A stretch of 64,000 nt of DNA, from assembly GCA_964501335.1 (NCBI GenBank), contig CAZCTC010000021.1:39915-103914 (forward strand). Direction: 5' to 3'. The notes beneath the pieces are model-generated. The model searched no databases. It was given only the letters and a program-made list of their open reading frames with translations, and was not told where the DNA came from. Shown piece after piece: positions 43,676-51,636 of this stretch. This DNA is from CAZCTC01 sp964501335 (lineage in GTDB: Bacteria > Chloroflexota > Anaerolineae > B4-G1 > SLSP01). Position numbers and translations under genes: made by a program. How positions within the stretch are numbered: the stretch's first letter is position 1; every line of letters starts with the position of its first letter.

Positions 43676-44053
43676 ATGAATAAACTAGCCTTAATTATTG
43701 AAGATAGTGATACTCAAGCATCCCACTTTCGGAGCTTGTTGGAAGAATTTTGTATGGAAATAATTATAGCTGGAGACGGAAGAACCGGGTTGAATCTGGC
43801 AAAGGATCATCAACCGGGGGTCATTATTCTGGATATCCAATTGCCGGATATGAACGGTTTTCAAATTTGCCAGAATCTTAAGTTTTCTCAGGAGACTGCT
43901 CACATTCCTATTATTATGCTTACTTCCCAGGAAACTCATGAAGCTGTTGTTGCCGGGCTTCGGGCTGGGGCGATTGAGTTTATTCCAAAAGATGTTTTTG
44001 CTGATGCGGTATTGATAGAAACGTTAAGACAAATGGGTTTTTTGGAGGAATAA
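43676..44053 (+). CDS. CheY-like single-domain response regulator
   Basis: A 125-residue protein from ATG 43676. An upstream ATG overlaps the previous stop and lacks a better SD. It is a lone receiver: ALIIEDSDTQASH gives the acidic pair, VIILDIQLPDMNGF the phospho-acceptor Asp, IIMLTSQE the Thr/Ser and FIPKDVF the Lys. It is the last gene of the operon and would carry the phosphate signal from the CheA to a motor, pilus or other target. Confidence 0.9.
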   Translation: MNKLALIIEDSDTQASHFRSLLEEFCMEIIIAGDGRTGLNLAKDHQPGVIILDIQLPDMNGFQICQNLKFSQETAHIPIIMLTSQETHEAVVAGLRAGAIEFIPKDVFADAVLIETLRQMGFLEE

Positions 44054-44144
44054 AAAAGGAGGTTAACTTTAAGTAGGAGAAAATCCGGTTCATTTTCTAA
44101 AAGTCAAGTTATTTCGGCTGCGTTATCCACAATAAACACAAACA

Positions 44145-44171
44145 ACAGGCCCAACCAATGGTTGGGCCTGT
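44145..44171. terminator. 12-bp perfect hairpin between convergent genes
   Basis: ACAGGCCCAACC, loop AAT, GGTTGGGCCTGT. No T-run, but it lies between the convergent stops at 44053 and 44205. It is probably a bidirectional terminator. An isolated consensus DnaA box (44123-44131) is just beside it. Confidence 0.7.
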
Positions 44172-44204
44172 ATCATGTGCGCCGTAGCGCGAAGGGACGG
44201 TACC

Positions 44205-44681
44205 TTAATCCTCGTCAGGGAGCATAATGGTAACCACCATTTCCCCATTGTCTCCTGAGCCGAAGACGATTTTTAAGGTGACATAGGTCTGCCGGCCGTG
44301 GTGCATGATGAAACGGTACAGCAGTTCAGTTCCCGATTCTCCCCGATGTCGGCGAATTTCCATGACGGCCATGTAAACCAAGTCCCAAAGTCTACCGGAG
44401 ACATCCTGGCAACCTTGAAACTTGGGCGGGATGGATTCGACCATGGCCCAGACGGTAGCCGTGACGGCGACCGGGCAGTTGAAGCCGGCTTCGTGGGCGG
44501 TGGCGGAGATATCGACGAGCACGCCGTCGTCCAGGGCCTGCGCCCGGGTGTAACGGTAGATTAGGTCGGCGTCGGTGAAGAAGCCATCATCGGCTTCGAT
44601 TTCCACGGGGGCCGGGGGCTCAGCCAGCAGCTCCTGCAGGGAACTCTGGACATACTCAGCATGATTCTGTTGGGTAGACAT
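44205..44681 (-). CDS. DUF6573-type protein
   Basis: A 158-residue protein with LIYRYTRAQALDDGVLVDIS, ATAHEAGFNCPVAVTATVWAMV, LWDLVYMAVMEIRRH and LYRFIMHHGRQTYVTLKIVF. This series of segments is the DUF6573 pattern, common in mobile elements and phages of many bacteria. Function unknown. It is the last gene of the second leftward element operon; the gap before it holds a CGCAGAG hairpin repeat instead of a pseudoknot leader. Confidence 0.8.
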   Translation of the reverse strand: MSTQQNHAEYVQSSLQELLAEPPAPVEIEADDGFFTDADLIYRYTRAQALDDGVLVDISATAHEAGFNCPVAVTATVWAMVESIPPKFQGCQDVSGRLWDLVYMAVMEIRRHRGESGTELLYRFIMHHGRQTYVTLKIVFGSGDNGEMVVTIMLPDED

Positions 44682-44723
44682 AGGTTTTTCCTTTCTGGGG
44701 TTATTTCTGGATGGAGGATATTT

Positions 44724-44794
44724 AACGCAGAGCAGCAGAGACGCAGAGTTAAAGAAAAACTCTGCGTTCTCTGCGTCCTTCGCGCCTCTGCGTT
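44724..44794. repeat. CGCAGAG/CTCTGCG dispersed inverted repeat
   Basis: AACGCAGAG words on one side (44724 on) and CTCTGCGT(T) words on the other, forming a long imperfect hairpin. A second copy lies at 48406-48480. Words of this kind are known from many environmental genomes as dispersed intergenic repeats. Confidence 0.85.
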
Positions 44795-44808
44795 GAAATC
44801 TCTCTCGG

Positions 44809-47800
44809 TTACGCGGTAGCCGGCGCCAGCTCGAAGAGCAACATTTGCCCGGTGGGCGCCGGGGCCGGTTTCGAGGGGCGACGGCGGGGTTTCTCCGCCG
44901 TCTTGACCATTTCCTGGAGCATCGCCCAGGTCAACGGACCTTTCGGGGCGACGGTTTCCAGGATCTCGGTGATTTCTTCGGGCAGGGCTTCGGTTGAAGC
45001 CTTGGCCCGCGCCGAAGCGAAGAGCCCGGAGAGATCGGGCAAGGCCGTGTCTTCCAGGACGGTGCGCGCCAGCTCCATGAGGAAGGAGTCGCCTTCGTCG
45101 TCAGGGACGATGGCGCCGCCGACACAGTCGCCATAAAGCAATTGTGATGCCTTCATCTTGCGGCCGACCAGGCGGAGAGCGGTATCTTCGATTGTGCCTT
45201 CGTAGGTGAGAAACAATACCTTTACCGGCTTGCGCTGGCCCAAACGCCAGACCCGGCGCATGGCCTGCCAGACGCAGTAAAGATCGTACTGAATTTCGTA
45301 GAACACAATCGAGGCAAATTTGATAAGGTCGAGGCCGGTCTGCACCAGAAGCGGATTGCAGATCAGCACGTCCATGCCGTCGACCCGCTGATCGATCCAG
45401 GTTTCGCGCTTGCGGGGATCGACCGAGCCGCGCAGCACGGTGACCTGAAGGTCGCGGGCTTTGAGCACGGCGGCGATCCGCTCCTGGATATCTCGCACGC
45501 CGGTCTGACGCACGAAGACGATGACTTTGCGGCCCTGTTGCTTTTCGCTCTTGCAGAAGTCGATCAAGGCCTGCTCTTTGGGCAGGACGGCCTCGCCGGC
45601 GACGACCGTCGGCAGCTCCATGATCTGGACCTCGCCGGCCAGCTGTTGCTTGCGGCCGACTTTGACAAACTCCTTCTTGACCACTTCCTCATCGCGGAAA
45701 GCGGAGTTGGGCCGGCTGAGCGACCACTGAAGCCACAACGACAGGTAACCCATGTCCTTGCGGCCCAAGGCCCGCAGGATGCTTTCCATCTTGCGATACT
45801 GCTGGTAAAGCTCGCTGCCCAGCGACACGCCCCTGGCAATCTCCTCGTAGTCCGGCAGGGTGATCCCCAGGTCTTTGAGCCCCAGGAAGATCGACCAATC
45901 GACGAACTGCGAAAGGATCGCCGGACTGACGCCGGGCTTCTCGGTCACGACGACTTTACTGCGCTTGCGGGCGCTGAATCCGCCGTGCTCGGCTTCGTCG
46001 GGATCGGCCTCTTTGCCGTTATAGACCTTGGTCTCCAGGACGCCATATTGGCGCGCCCAGCGTTTTTCGCCTTCGGCGCCGAAGGGATAGTTCCGGAAGA
46101 TCGCGGGGTTGAGCCGGCCCAGCAGGTAGAAGACGCTGGTGGCCTCGCCGCCGTAGATCGTGCCGGTCATGCCGAGGGCGTAGCGGGTGGCCTTGACCAG
46201 GTGATGGAAGGCCCGGCCCCGATCGCTGCCTTTGCCGCGATAGTTGTGGCATTCGTCGGCGACCAGGGTTTTGAAGACGCGGGGGGCGTGGGTGCGGATG
46301 TAATCCGCAATGCTCCACCGGCGCAGGGTGCCGTGGCCGGCGAACTGATAGAGCCGGCCGCCGCAGGCGGGGTAAGGCGCCTTCAAGTCGTCGGGGCGGC
46401 TCCAGATCCAGGTGGGGAGCCCGGCATCGTTCAGGACTTTGCGGCCCTGCGCATCGCGTTCCCAACCCGGCACAAAGTGATTGCAGGCGCGGGGCTGTTC
46501 CTCGTAGTAGAGGAAGCCGTTGCCGTGGACGAAGTGCTCCCGACTGCCGCAATCCGGGCAGACCGGATAAACGTCGGCCGTTGCCAGGGCCGCTTTGCGC
46601 AGCATGGCGACATGTTGCCGTAGCTCTGCTGTTGGCGCTTCGCTGCGGAGCAGTTGAGCGCGGGCGGCTTTGTAAGCGGCCAGGGCGGCCTTGAAGCGGT
46701 TGCGTTGCCCGGTGATTCCCTCCAGAACTGAAGGCTCGACATACTCGCCGGGCTTGATCTGGCCCAGGGTGTAGCGGGTAGCCACGCCGCGAGTCCAGCC
46801 GGAGCCCAGCTTGGCCGAGGTTTCGGAGACGACGGCGACGGCCTTGGGACCCAGGCGGCCGGCATGGAAATCGTTGAGGAAGCTGCGGACCTCATTGATA
46901 TCCATGCCGTTTTCGCCTTTGCCGATGCGTCGGATCTCGCGGGCCTGGGCGCCGGGGATCACTTCGGTGATCTCGCGGCACCACTTGTCGACGAGATGCG
47001 GGGGAGCGATGACGATGGCGGGGTATTTTCCTACCAGATCAATGACGGCCGAACCGATCGTGGTCTTCCCGCACCCCATTTCTCCCTGGACGATGGCATG
47101 TCTTTTGGAGAACAGGGTGCGGGTGAGGGCGATCGCGGCGTGCTTCTGGACATCGAGCAGGCCCGGTTTCTGGCCGGGCAGGGCGGCACGCCCTTTCCCC
47201 AGGCCTTCGACGTGGGTCCACTCGGATTCAGTGGGATGGAGATCGTAGCGGGGTTGATTCGCCAGGATTTTCCCGGCGATCGCTTCCCCGTATTCCTCCA
47301 TGAAGTCGGTCAGCCCGGCCACATCGTCCTGGATCACCTGCACGCCGTCGGTCGAGAGCCGGCCGACGGAAGTAATGAAGCGATCCTTGATCGTGGTCAC
47401 GGTGTCCCCTTCCTCGGTGACGCATTCGGAGTGGTCCTGGACTTTGAGCACGCGGCCTTTGATCAGATGCTTCTGGCCGTGCTGTTCGATGACCATGGCG
47501 CCCATCACGCCGCTGCTCATCAGCATGGCGACGTGGCCCTTTTTCAAGGGCAGCGGCGGCTCGACGATCTGCGCGGTCTGGGGCTTGAAGGCTTCCAGCA
47601 ACGACGCGGACCAGGGGAGTGCGCCGGCGGTCTGGATATCCTCGGCGGCCGAGCGGTCGATGCGGTAGAAGGTGGCGTTGGAGGTGGCCGACGGGATTGC
47701 CAGCGGCCAGCCGGCGGCGGGATCGCCCAGGGGCGGCAGATCGGCATCGCGCAGCAGCCGCAGGGCCTCGATCTCCTCTTCGGAGACGGCCAGCGGGCTG

Positions 47801-48354
47801 GAGCGGCGCCGGCCGAAGACCACGATCTGGCCGAAGCGCTCGAACTCGGGATCGGGGAAGCGGCGGACGGTCAGCTGGTCGAAGTATTCGACGAGCAGCC
47901 GGGCGACGGCTTTGAAGCCGAGGATGTGCTGCGGCACTACATAGACCAGCACACCCTGCTTTTGCAGGACGGGCAGGCTGGTGCGCAGGAATTCACTTTC
48001 CAGCCGGTGGTTGTCGCCGTCGAGATCGTGATCGTAGGGCGGGTTCAGGTAAAGCAGCCCAATGGACTCCTTGCTGACCCGCGTCGATTGCCAGGCGGTG
48101 TTGAACACGCGGTCCAACACCTGATCGGCCTCTCGCGCCCGGGCGGGGCTGAGTTCGACGCCCCAGGTCTCGGTCACGGCGCCTTGCGTTTGCAGGGAGG
48201 CCGCGAGCTGAGCCAGGGCCTTGCCTTCGCCGGCGCAGGGATCGAGCAGGCGCACGGCCTGTTTGCCGGCGGAGAGCCAGCGGGAAATCAATTCCACGAC
48301 GGACGTGGGGCAGGCAAAGAAGCCCATTTTTTCAGCATTAATCAAGCGAGCCAT
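44809..48354 (-). CDS. Fused DUF6094-type adenine methyltransferase and SNF2/DEAD helicase
   Basis: An 1181-residue protein from ATG 48354 (GGGAGG 8 nt before it; MARLINAEKMGFFACP is the usual start of this family). Residues 25-215 are a methyltransferase with LDPCAGEG (SAM motif) and LNPPYD (catalytic N-P-P-Y). Near residue 425 is GEMGCGKTT (Walker A), near 690 VADECHNYRGKG (DEAH/DECH box), and LICNPLLVQTGLDLI, MRRVWRLGQ form the helicase C-terminal motifs V and VI. A zinc-knuckle CPDCGS lies between. Methyltransferase-helicase fusions in phages and plasmids (P1 DarB is the classic one) protect incoming DNA from restriction or remodel it. By analogy this is an antirestriction or DNA-processing protein. 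Confidence 0.88.
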   Translation of the reverse strand: MARLINAEKMGFFACPTSVVELISRWLSAGKQAVRLLDPCAGEGKALAQLAASLQTQGAVTETWGVELSPARAREADQVLDRVFNTAWQSTRVSKESIGLLYLNPPYDHDLDGDNHRLESEFLRTSLPVLQKQGVLVYVVPQHILGFKAVARLLVEYFDQLTVRRFPDPEFERFGQIVVFGRRRSSPLAVSEEEIEALRLLRDADLPPLGDPAAGWPLAIPSATSNATFYRIDRSAAEDIQTAGALPWSASLLEAFKPQTAQIVEPPLPLKKGHVAMLMSSGVMGAMVIEQHGQKHLIKGRVLKVQDHSECVTEEGDTVTTIKDRFITSVGRLSTDGVQVIQDDVAGLTDFMEEYGEAIAGKILANQPRYDLHPTESEWTHVEGLGKGRAALPGQKPGLLDVQKHAAIALTRTLFSKRHAIVQGEMGCGKTTIGSAVIDLVGKYPAIVIAPPHLVDKWCREITEVIPGAQAREIRRIGKGENGMDINEVRSFLNDFHAGRLGPKAVAVVSETSAKLGSGWTRGVATRYTLGQIKPGEYVEPSVLEGITGQRNRFKAALAAYKAARAQLLRSEAPTAELRQHVAMLRKAALATADVYPVCPDCGSREHFVHGNGFLYYEEQPRACNHFVPGWERDAQGRKVLNDAGLPTWIWSRPDDLKAPYPACGGRLYQFAGHGTLRRWSIADYIRTHAPRVFKTLVADECHNYRGKGSDRGRAFHHLVKATRYALGMTGTIYGGEATSVFYLLGRLNPAIFRNYPFGAEGEKRWARQYGVLETKVYNGKEADPDEAEHGGFSARKRSKVVVTEKPGVSPAILSQFVDWSIFLGLKDLGITLPDYEEIARGVSLGSELYQQYRKMESILRALGRKDMGYLSLWLQWSLSRPNSAFRDEEVVKKEFVKVGRKQQLAGEVQIMELPTVVAGEAVLPKEQALIDFCKSEKQQGRKVIVFVRQTGVRDIQERIAAVLKARDLQVTVLRGSVDPRKRETWIDQRVDGMDVLICNPLLVQTGLDLIKFASIVFYEIQYDLYCVWQAMRRVWRLGQRKPVKVLFLTYEGTIEDTALRLVGRKMKASQLLYGDCVGGAIVPDDEGDSFLMELARTVLEDTALPDLSGLFASARAKASTEALPEEITEILETVAPKGPLTWAMLQEMVKTAEKPRRRPSKPAPAPTGQMLLFELAPATA

Positions 48355-48405
48355 TTCAACGGCCTCCCTTTCAAGGTTTTTGAGTTTAAGCAAGAGATGG
48401 GAAGA

Positions 48406-48480
48406 AACGCAGAGGCGCAGAGACCGCAGAGGGACGCAGAGATTTTTAATTTTTCTCTGCGTCTCTGCGGCTCTGCGTTA
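48406..48480. repeat. CGCAGAG/CTCTGCG dispersed inverted repeat, second copy
   Basis: AACGCAGAGGCGCAGAG words at 48406 onward and CTCTGCGTT at 48471-48479 form a hairpin with an AT-rich loop. It occupies the leader of the methyltransferase-helicase gene, where other genes of this operon have the pseudoknot-type motif. Confidence 0.85.
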
Positions 48481-48491
48481 AAGAGGGTAAT

Positions 48492-49658
48492 TCACAAGAT
48501 TAGTTCGCCGCTTTGCAGCAGTTCTTCGATCAGGGTGAGCCAGAGTTTGTCGGGGGCGATCTTGTAGACCGCGGCGACATCCCCGGCGGCGAAGCATTTC
48601 TTGACCAATCCGGCTTCATCGCCGGCCCAGCGGAGCTTTTCGCCCCAGGCTGGCAGGACGCCGATCGGCAAAACGGCATTGAGCCGCACGGCGAACGCTG
48701 CGTACATGTCGGCATCGGCCATCCCTTTGGGGATGACCAGGTAAGCCACATCGGAAGCATCCTGGCCCAGGGCTCGACGGTCGATGATCTGCAGCCGGGT
48801 GAGCCCGATGTCCGGATCCACGACGGTGCTGCAGGTGGTGTAGTTGTGGCTGGAGCAGGCCGAGCCGTTGATGCCGCCCAACTGTTGGAAATCCAACCGG
48901 CGTTTGTGCGCCGTGTTGATACTCCCCCAGATCGAGCGGCAGGCGGTTTTGTGGCCGACCATCGAGAGGTAGACGATCTCCGTGGTGTCGTTGTCGACGG
49001 CGTAGCCCAGCAGAGGGACGGAGATTTCATCGTTGGCGACCCGGGCCGGCGGCAGGGGCAGGCCCCGGCCGTTGACCCAGGGGTAGTCCGGAGCGGCTTT
49101 CTGGCCGTAGAGTTCAGCGGGGTAAGCCGGGACGCCGGCGCGGGCCAGCTCTTCGCGGATGGTTCTCAGGACATTTTCCTGAGACTGGTAAGTGGCGAGA
49201 GGCGTCAGTCCGATATCCTGTTGAGTCAGGCGACCTTCCCAGATCGGAGCCTGGGTTTTCACCAGGGCCGGCGCGGTGCCTTCCTCCGGCATCCCCAGAT
49301 AGACCGTCGCCTGGCGCGTGACGGCGTCAAAGGTGGCGACGGCCAGCTGGGGGAGCTGGACTTCAGGCGGGGTGGCGCCGGGCTTGAGGGATTGGGTGAC
49401 AAAGAGCCGGTAGGCCAGATAGCTGTAGAACTGACTGCCGTAGGCGAGAGCGGCCGGCTGGACGGCGCCCCAGGGGGCTTTGAGCGGGCCGGTATCGCGG
49501 CTGTCGCAGGTCACATGGGGCAGACCGGGGATGGGGTGGCGGCTGGTCGAGACCATCGTCGCCCGGTTCGAGCCGATCTGACTGTAGGCGGTCAAGGCGC
49601 GGATGAAATTCGCGGCCTGATGATCGGAATAGAGCGGGATCAAATTTTGCACGTTCAT
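48492..49658 (-). CDS. Hypothetical protein of a mobile-element operon
   Basis: A 388-residue protein from ATG 49658 (AGGAGG 5 nt before it). Mixed alpha/beta, with segments QAANFIRALTAYSQIGSNRA, GAVQPAALAYGSQFYSYLAY, IVYLSMVGHKTACRSIWGSI and GGINGSACSSHNYTTC. The last looks like a possible catalytic or metal site (Cys/His). No family recognised. It follows the pseudoknot-type leader at 49686-49732 and precedes the methyltransferase-helicase. It may belong to the same unit as the next gene (49753-50283), from which it is separated only by that leader. Confidence 0.65.
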   Translation of the reverse strand: MNVQNLIPLYSDHQAANFIRALTAYSQIGSNRATMVSTSRHPIPGLPHVTCDSRDTGPLKAPWGAVQPAALAYGSQFYSYLAYRLFVTQSLKPGATPPEVQLPQLAVATFDAVTRQATVYLGMPEEGTAPALVKTQAPIWEGRLTQQDIGLTPLATYQSQENVLRTIREELARAGVPAYPAELYGQKAAPDYPWVNGRGLPLPPARVANDEISVPLLGYAVDNDTTEIVYLSMVGHKTACRSIWGSINTAHKRRLDFQQLGGINGSACSSHNYTTCSTVVDPDIGLTRLQIIDRRALGQDASDVAYLVIPKGMADADMYAAFAVRLNAVLPIGVLPAWGEKLRWAGDEAGLVKKCFAAGDVAAVYKIAPDKLWLTLIEELLQSGELIL

Positions 49659-49685
49659 GGAATCCTCCTGAATGGTTTGGGAATT

Positions 49686-49732
49686 CAGGAGGCGCAGTTC
49701 CCCGGAGGGAAGCCACGCCTCCCTACTGGGGT
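49686..49732 (-). ncRNA. Pseudoknot-capable leader motif, copy 2
   Basis: On the - strand: GGGG-complement CCCC (49728-49731), then outer stem GGAGGCG/CGCCTCC (49716-49722 with 49688-49694), and inner stem-loop TTCCC-TCCG-GGGAA (49698-49711). The CCCC can pair with the GGGG in the loop, giving a pseudoknot. It sits about 30 nt before the SD of the gene starting at 49658. Confidence 0.5.
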
Positions 49733-49752
49733 AAAAAATCAAAGGGGTAATC

Positions 49753-50283
49753 CTACATGGGATTCAGGTTTTCAAAGTAATGCGGATAGACGGCAATGCC
49801 GACTTTCGCCAGCATCCATCGGGTGCGATGCAAGGCCCCTGCCAGATCCCGGAAGTCATCCCAGTTGAAGTAATCGTCGGGAGTCAGCGGCAGGGTGTAA
49901 CGGCATTGGTCTTGTTCGGTGTAGACCCGAAGGACGCGGTGAGCATCCAGGATGGCCTGTCCCAGAACGGGGATTTGCGCCGGCGGGGGCAGCTCGCTTT
50001 CGGGGAGATTGGGCGAGACGAAAGCAAAGCGGCCATCGAGGCGGCGGCCCAGGTTACAGGCGGTGAAGGCCAGGCCCCAGGGCGTATCAAAGAGCTGAGG
50101 CAGGCGGGATTGATAGTAGCTGTCAGGCAGCAGCCAGAATCCCGGAATGGGATCGGCGACGGTGCAGCAAACCTGCCGGACCGACAGGTGTTGGTGTTCA
50201 TAGTAGCTGGCGTGATGGGTGAACAGATAACGGACCTCGGCGACAAAGTCGAGGGCATGGGGATCGCAATAAGTTTCAGACAT
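49753..50283 (-). CDS. Hypothetical protein
   Basis: A 176-residue protein from ATG 50283 (GGAGG 3 nt before it). Composition is normal for a soluble protein; segments include FVAEVRYLFTHHASYYEHQH, SVRQVCCTVADPIPG, WLLPDSYYQSRLPQLFDTPW and FAFVSPNLPESELPPP. His-His and Tyr-rich parts near the start could form a ligand site. Family not recognised. It is preceded by the clearest pseudoknot-type leader (50312-50360). Confidence 0.6.
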   Translation of the reverse strand: MSETYCDPHALDFVAEVRYLFTHHASYYEHQHLSVRQVCCTVADPIPGFWLLPDSYYQSRLPQLFDTPWGLAFTACNLGRRLDGRFAFVSPNLPESELPPPAQIPVLGQAILDAHRVLRVYTEQDQCRYTLPLTPDDYFNWDDFRDLAGALHRTRWMLAKVGIAVYPHYFENLNPM

Positions 50284-50311
50284 GGTTCCTCCAGGTTTTT
50301 GAAATGGGCCC

Positions 50312-50360
50312 GGAGGCACAATCGTCCCTTGCCGGAGACGCTGCGCCTGCCGGCAAAGGG
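50312..50360 (-). ncRNA. Pseudoknot-capable leader motif, copy 3 (best example)
   Basis: On the - strand: CCTTTGCCGG (50350-50359) pairs with the apical loop CCGGCAAGG (50327-50335). The loop is closed by CGTC/GACG (50337-50340 with 50323-50326) and AGGCGCA/TGTGCCT (50342-50348 with 50314-50320). A 9-10 bp loop-to-upstream pairing is unlikely by chance. Confidence 0.6.
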
Positions 50361-50415
50361 TCAAGAGAGTTCGTCAAAATAGCGAAAGGCAGAGCCGTAG
50401 GGGTAACTAAAGGAA

Positions 50416-50455
50416 GCAAGAGAAAACGGGGATGAAGCCGTTTTCTCTCGCTTGC
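50416..50455 (-). other. Hairpin between the 45-aa and 176-aa genes
   Basis: GCAAG and AGAAAACGG on one side match CCGTTTTCT and CTTGC on the other, with a 4-nt bulge. It lies in the 220-bp gap, which otherwise holds only the pseudoknot motif. Possible processing or termination signal. A nearby stretch (50360-50400) recurs at 55123-55153. Confidence 0.45.
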
Positions 50456-50503
50456 AAAGGTGGCCGTAGCCAAAGGGTGGACCGTAGTCCTGTCGCTGTC
50501 GGT

Positions 50504-50641
50504 TCATCGATGGGCAGTGAAGGTGTTCAGGGCTCCGCAGAGCATCACAACACCGATCACAACCGCAGCGATGACGATCACAGCATATCCTGCCTGAACG
50601 GCAGTGTGCATCAAGGGGTTTAAAGCGTGGGTCAGTTCCAT
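50504..50641 (-). CDS. 45-aa single-pass membrane peptide
   Basis: Short frame from ATG 50641 to TGA at 50504-50506. AGGAG lies 6 nt before the ATG. The product MELTHALNPLMHTAVQAG continues into YAVIVIAAVVIGVVMLCG, one clear transmembrane helix, and ends NTFTAHR. Position inside the operon, the SD and the presence of the same type of leader motif upstream (50676-50725) make it credible. Function unknown. Confidence 0.65.
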   Translation of the reverse strand: MELTHALNPLMHTAVQAGYAVIVIAAVVIGVVMLCGALNTFTAHR

Positions 50642-50675
50642 GGGTCTCTCCTGTTCTCAATTTGGAATTTGAACG

Positions 50676-50725
50676 AGAGAGACGCGCTTCCCCTGGGGGA
50701 GAGCTACGTCTCCCCCCGCAAGGGT
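50676..50725 (-). ncRNA. Pseudoknot-capable leader motif, copy 4
   Basis: On the - strand: CCCTT (near 50720-50724), outer stem GAGACG/CGTCTC, inner stem CTCCCC/GGGG-type around 50690-50700. The upstream CCCTT can pair with AGGGG of the loop. It begins directly at the stop codon of the gene ending 50726. Confidence 0.45.
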
Positions 50726-51115
50726 TTAGTTTTTCCAGATCCGGGCCAATGTAAGGGCCCGGTCAATCTCCAGCGCGAGGTCGGGGACGCTGGTCTGCGT
50801 ATCGACGGGCCAGGAGCGGGAAATCTCCGGCCCGGAAAGCAGTAACGAAGTCCCGGCTTCCAGGATAGTCAGCAGATAGGATTCCGGCTGTCCTGCCTCC
50901 TGGATCAGGGGCTTGAATTGCAGGGTGGCCCAGGCGATTTTAGCGCCTTTGCCCGGCCAGGAGATGCCGGTGTAATCCGGATCCTGGTGCAGGCGCGGGG
51001 CCAGTTGGTCGATGAGCGCGGCCAGCAGCCGACGCTGTTCAGCTAATCGCAAAGGCCGGGGCGTGTCCTTGGGCCGGCGGGGCCGTTTGGGTTTGAACAA
51101 GGTCATCTGGCTCAT
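50726..51115 (-). CDS. Hypothetical protein
   Basis: A 129-residue protein; start ATG at 51115 overlaps the upstream stop at 51112 (ATGA). Basic N-terminus (KPKRPRRPKDTPRPLRL), then mostly helical, with SYLLTILEAGTSLLLSGPEI in the middle. May bind nucleic acid through the basic head. No recognised family. Confidence 0.6.
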   Translation of the reverse strand: MSQMTLFKPKRPRRPKDTPRPLRLAEQRRLLAALIDQLAPRLHQDPDYTGISWPGKGAKIAWATLQFKPLIQEAGQPESYLLTILEAGTSLLLSGPEISRSWPVDTQTSVPDLALEIDRALTLARIWKN

Positions 51116-51423
51116 GCGGCCTCGCCGATCGGACCAATGCTCAGTTCATAGAGACCTTCCCAATGGCCGCGCCGGCGAGTCGTAGGTCCGCATTGATGGG
51201 CGATGACGGCCAGGTTGTGCTCTTCCATGTAATCGCGGAGCTGCTGGATCGTCGCGCCGGGCTTGGGCGAACGCCAGGTGGAATCTTTGGCGGTCATCAC
51301 TTCCCAGCTTTCGGGATCGCGCAGGCTGAAGGACTCGATGGGATCGAACAACGCTTCGGGGTGCCAATCGGCCCACCAGAAGCGGATCTTGAGGGTGGGC
51401 GGCAGTTCAATTTTCGTCGCCAT
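51112..51423 (-). CDS. Hypothetical protein
   Basis: A 103-residue protein with RFWWADWHPEALFDPIES, ESWEVMTAKDSTW and QQLRDYMEEHNLAVIAHQCG. Small alpha/beta domain; no family recognised. Coupled by ATGA to the following gene and preceded by the leader motif at 51450-51502. Confidence 0.6.
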   Translation of the reverse strand: MATKIELPPTLKIRFWWADWHPEALFDPIESFSLRDPESWEVMTAKDSTWRSPKPGATIQQLRDYMEEHNLAVIAHQCGPTTRRRGHWEGLYELSIGPIGEAA

Positions 51424-51449
51424 GGTTTTTGCTCCTCGGTAAGGTTACC

Positions 51450-51502
51450 GGGGAGACCCGGATGTCCCCTGGAGGAAGGACAATGGGCCTCCCCCTGGGG
51501 GA
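51450..51502 (-). ncRNA. Pseudoknot-capable leader motif, copy 5
   Basis: On the - strand the outer stem GGGGAGGCCC/GGGTCTCCCC (10 bp, one wobble) encloses TGTCC/GGGACA with loop TTCCTCCAG, and upstream CCCC can pair with the AGGGG of the loop. It ends just before the short gap to the SD of the gene starting at 51423. Confidence 0.45.
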
Positions 51503-51516
51503 TTTTTATCTTTACT

Positions 51517-51636
51517 CCCTGGGGTGAAACCCCAGGCTACCCTAATTCGCCCTTTCAGGGCTTAAGAAAGCGCCTTGTCAGGGGATCTCAGCCCTGAAGG
51601 GGCGACATCAAGGAAGCCTGGGATGAAATCCCAGGT
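51517..51636. repeat. REP-like palindromic repeat cluster
   Basis: Contains CCTGGGGT-GAA-ACCCCAGG (51519-51537), GCCCTTTCAGGGC (51549-51561), and CCTGGGAT-GAA-ATCCCAGG (51617-51635). Words of this type are widely dispersed extragenic palindromes in environmental bacteria. The cluster runs into the 3' end of the gene at 51588-51959. Confidence 0.8.

Noticed and set aside
44123..44131. Single exact DnaA box as an origin
   Set aside because: One isolated box between convergent genes is weak evidence; kept only as a note.
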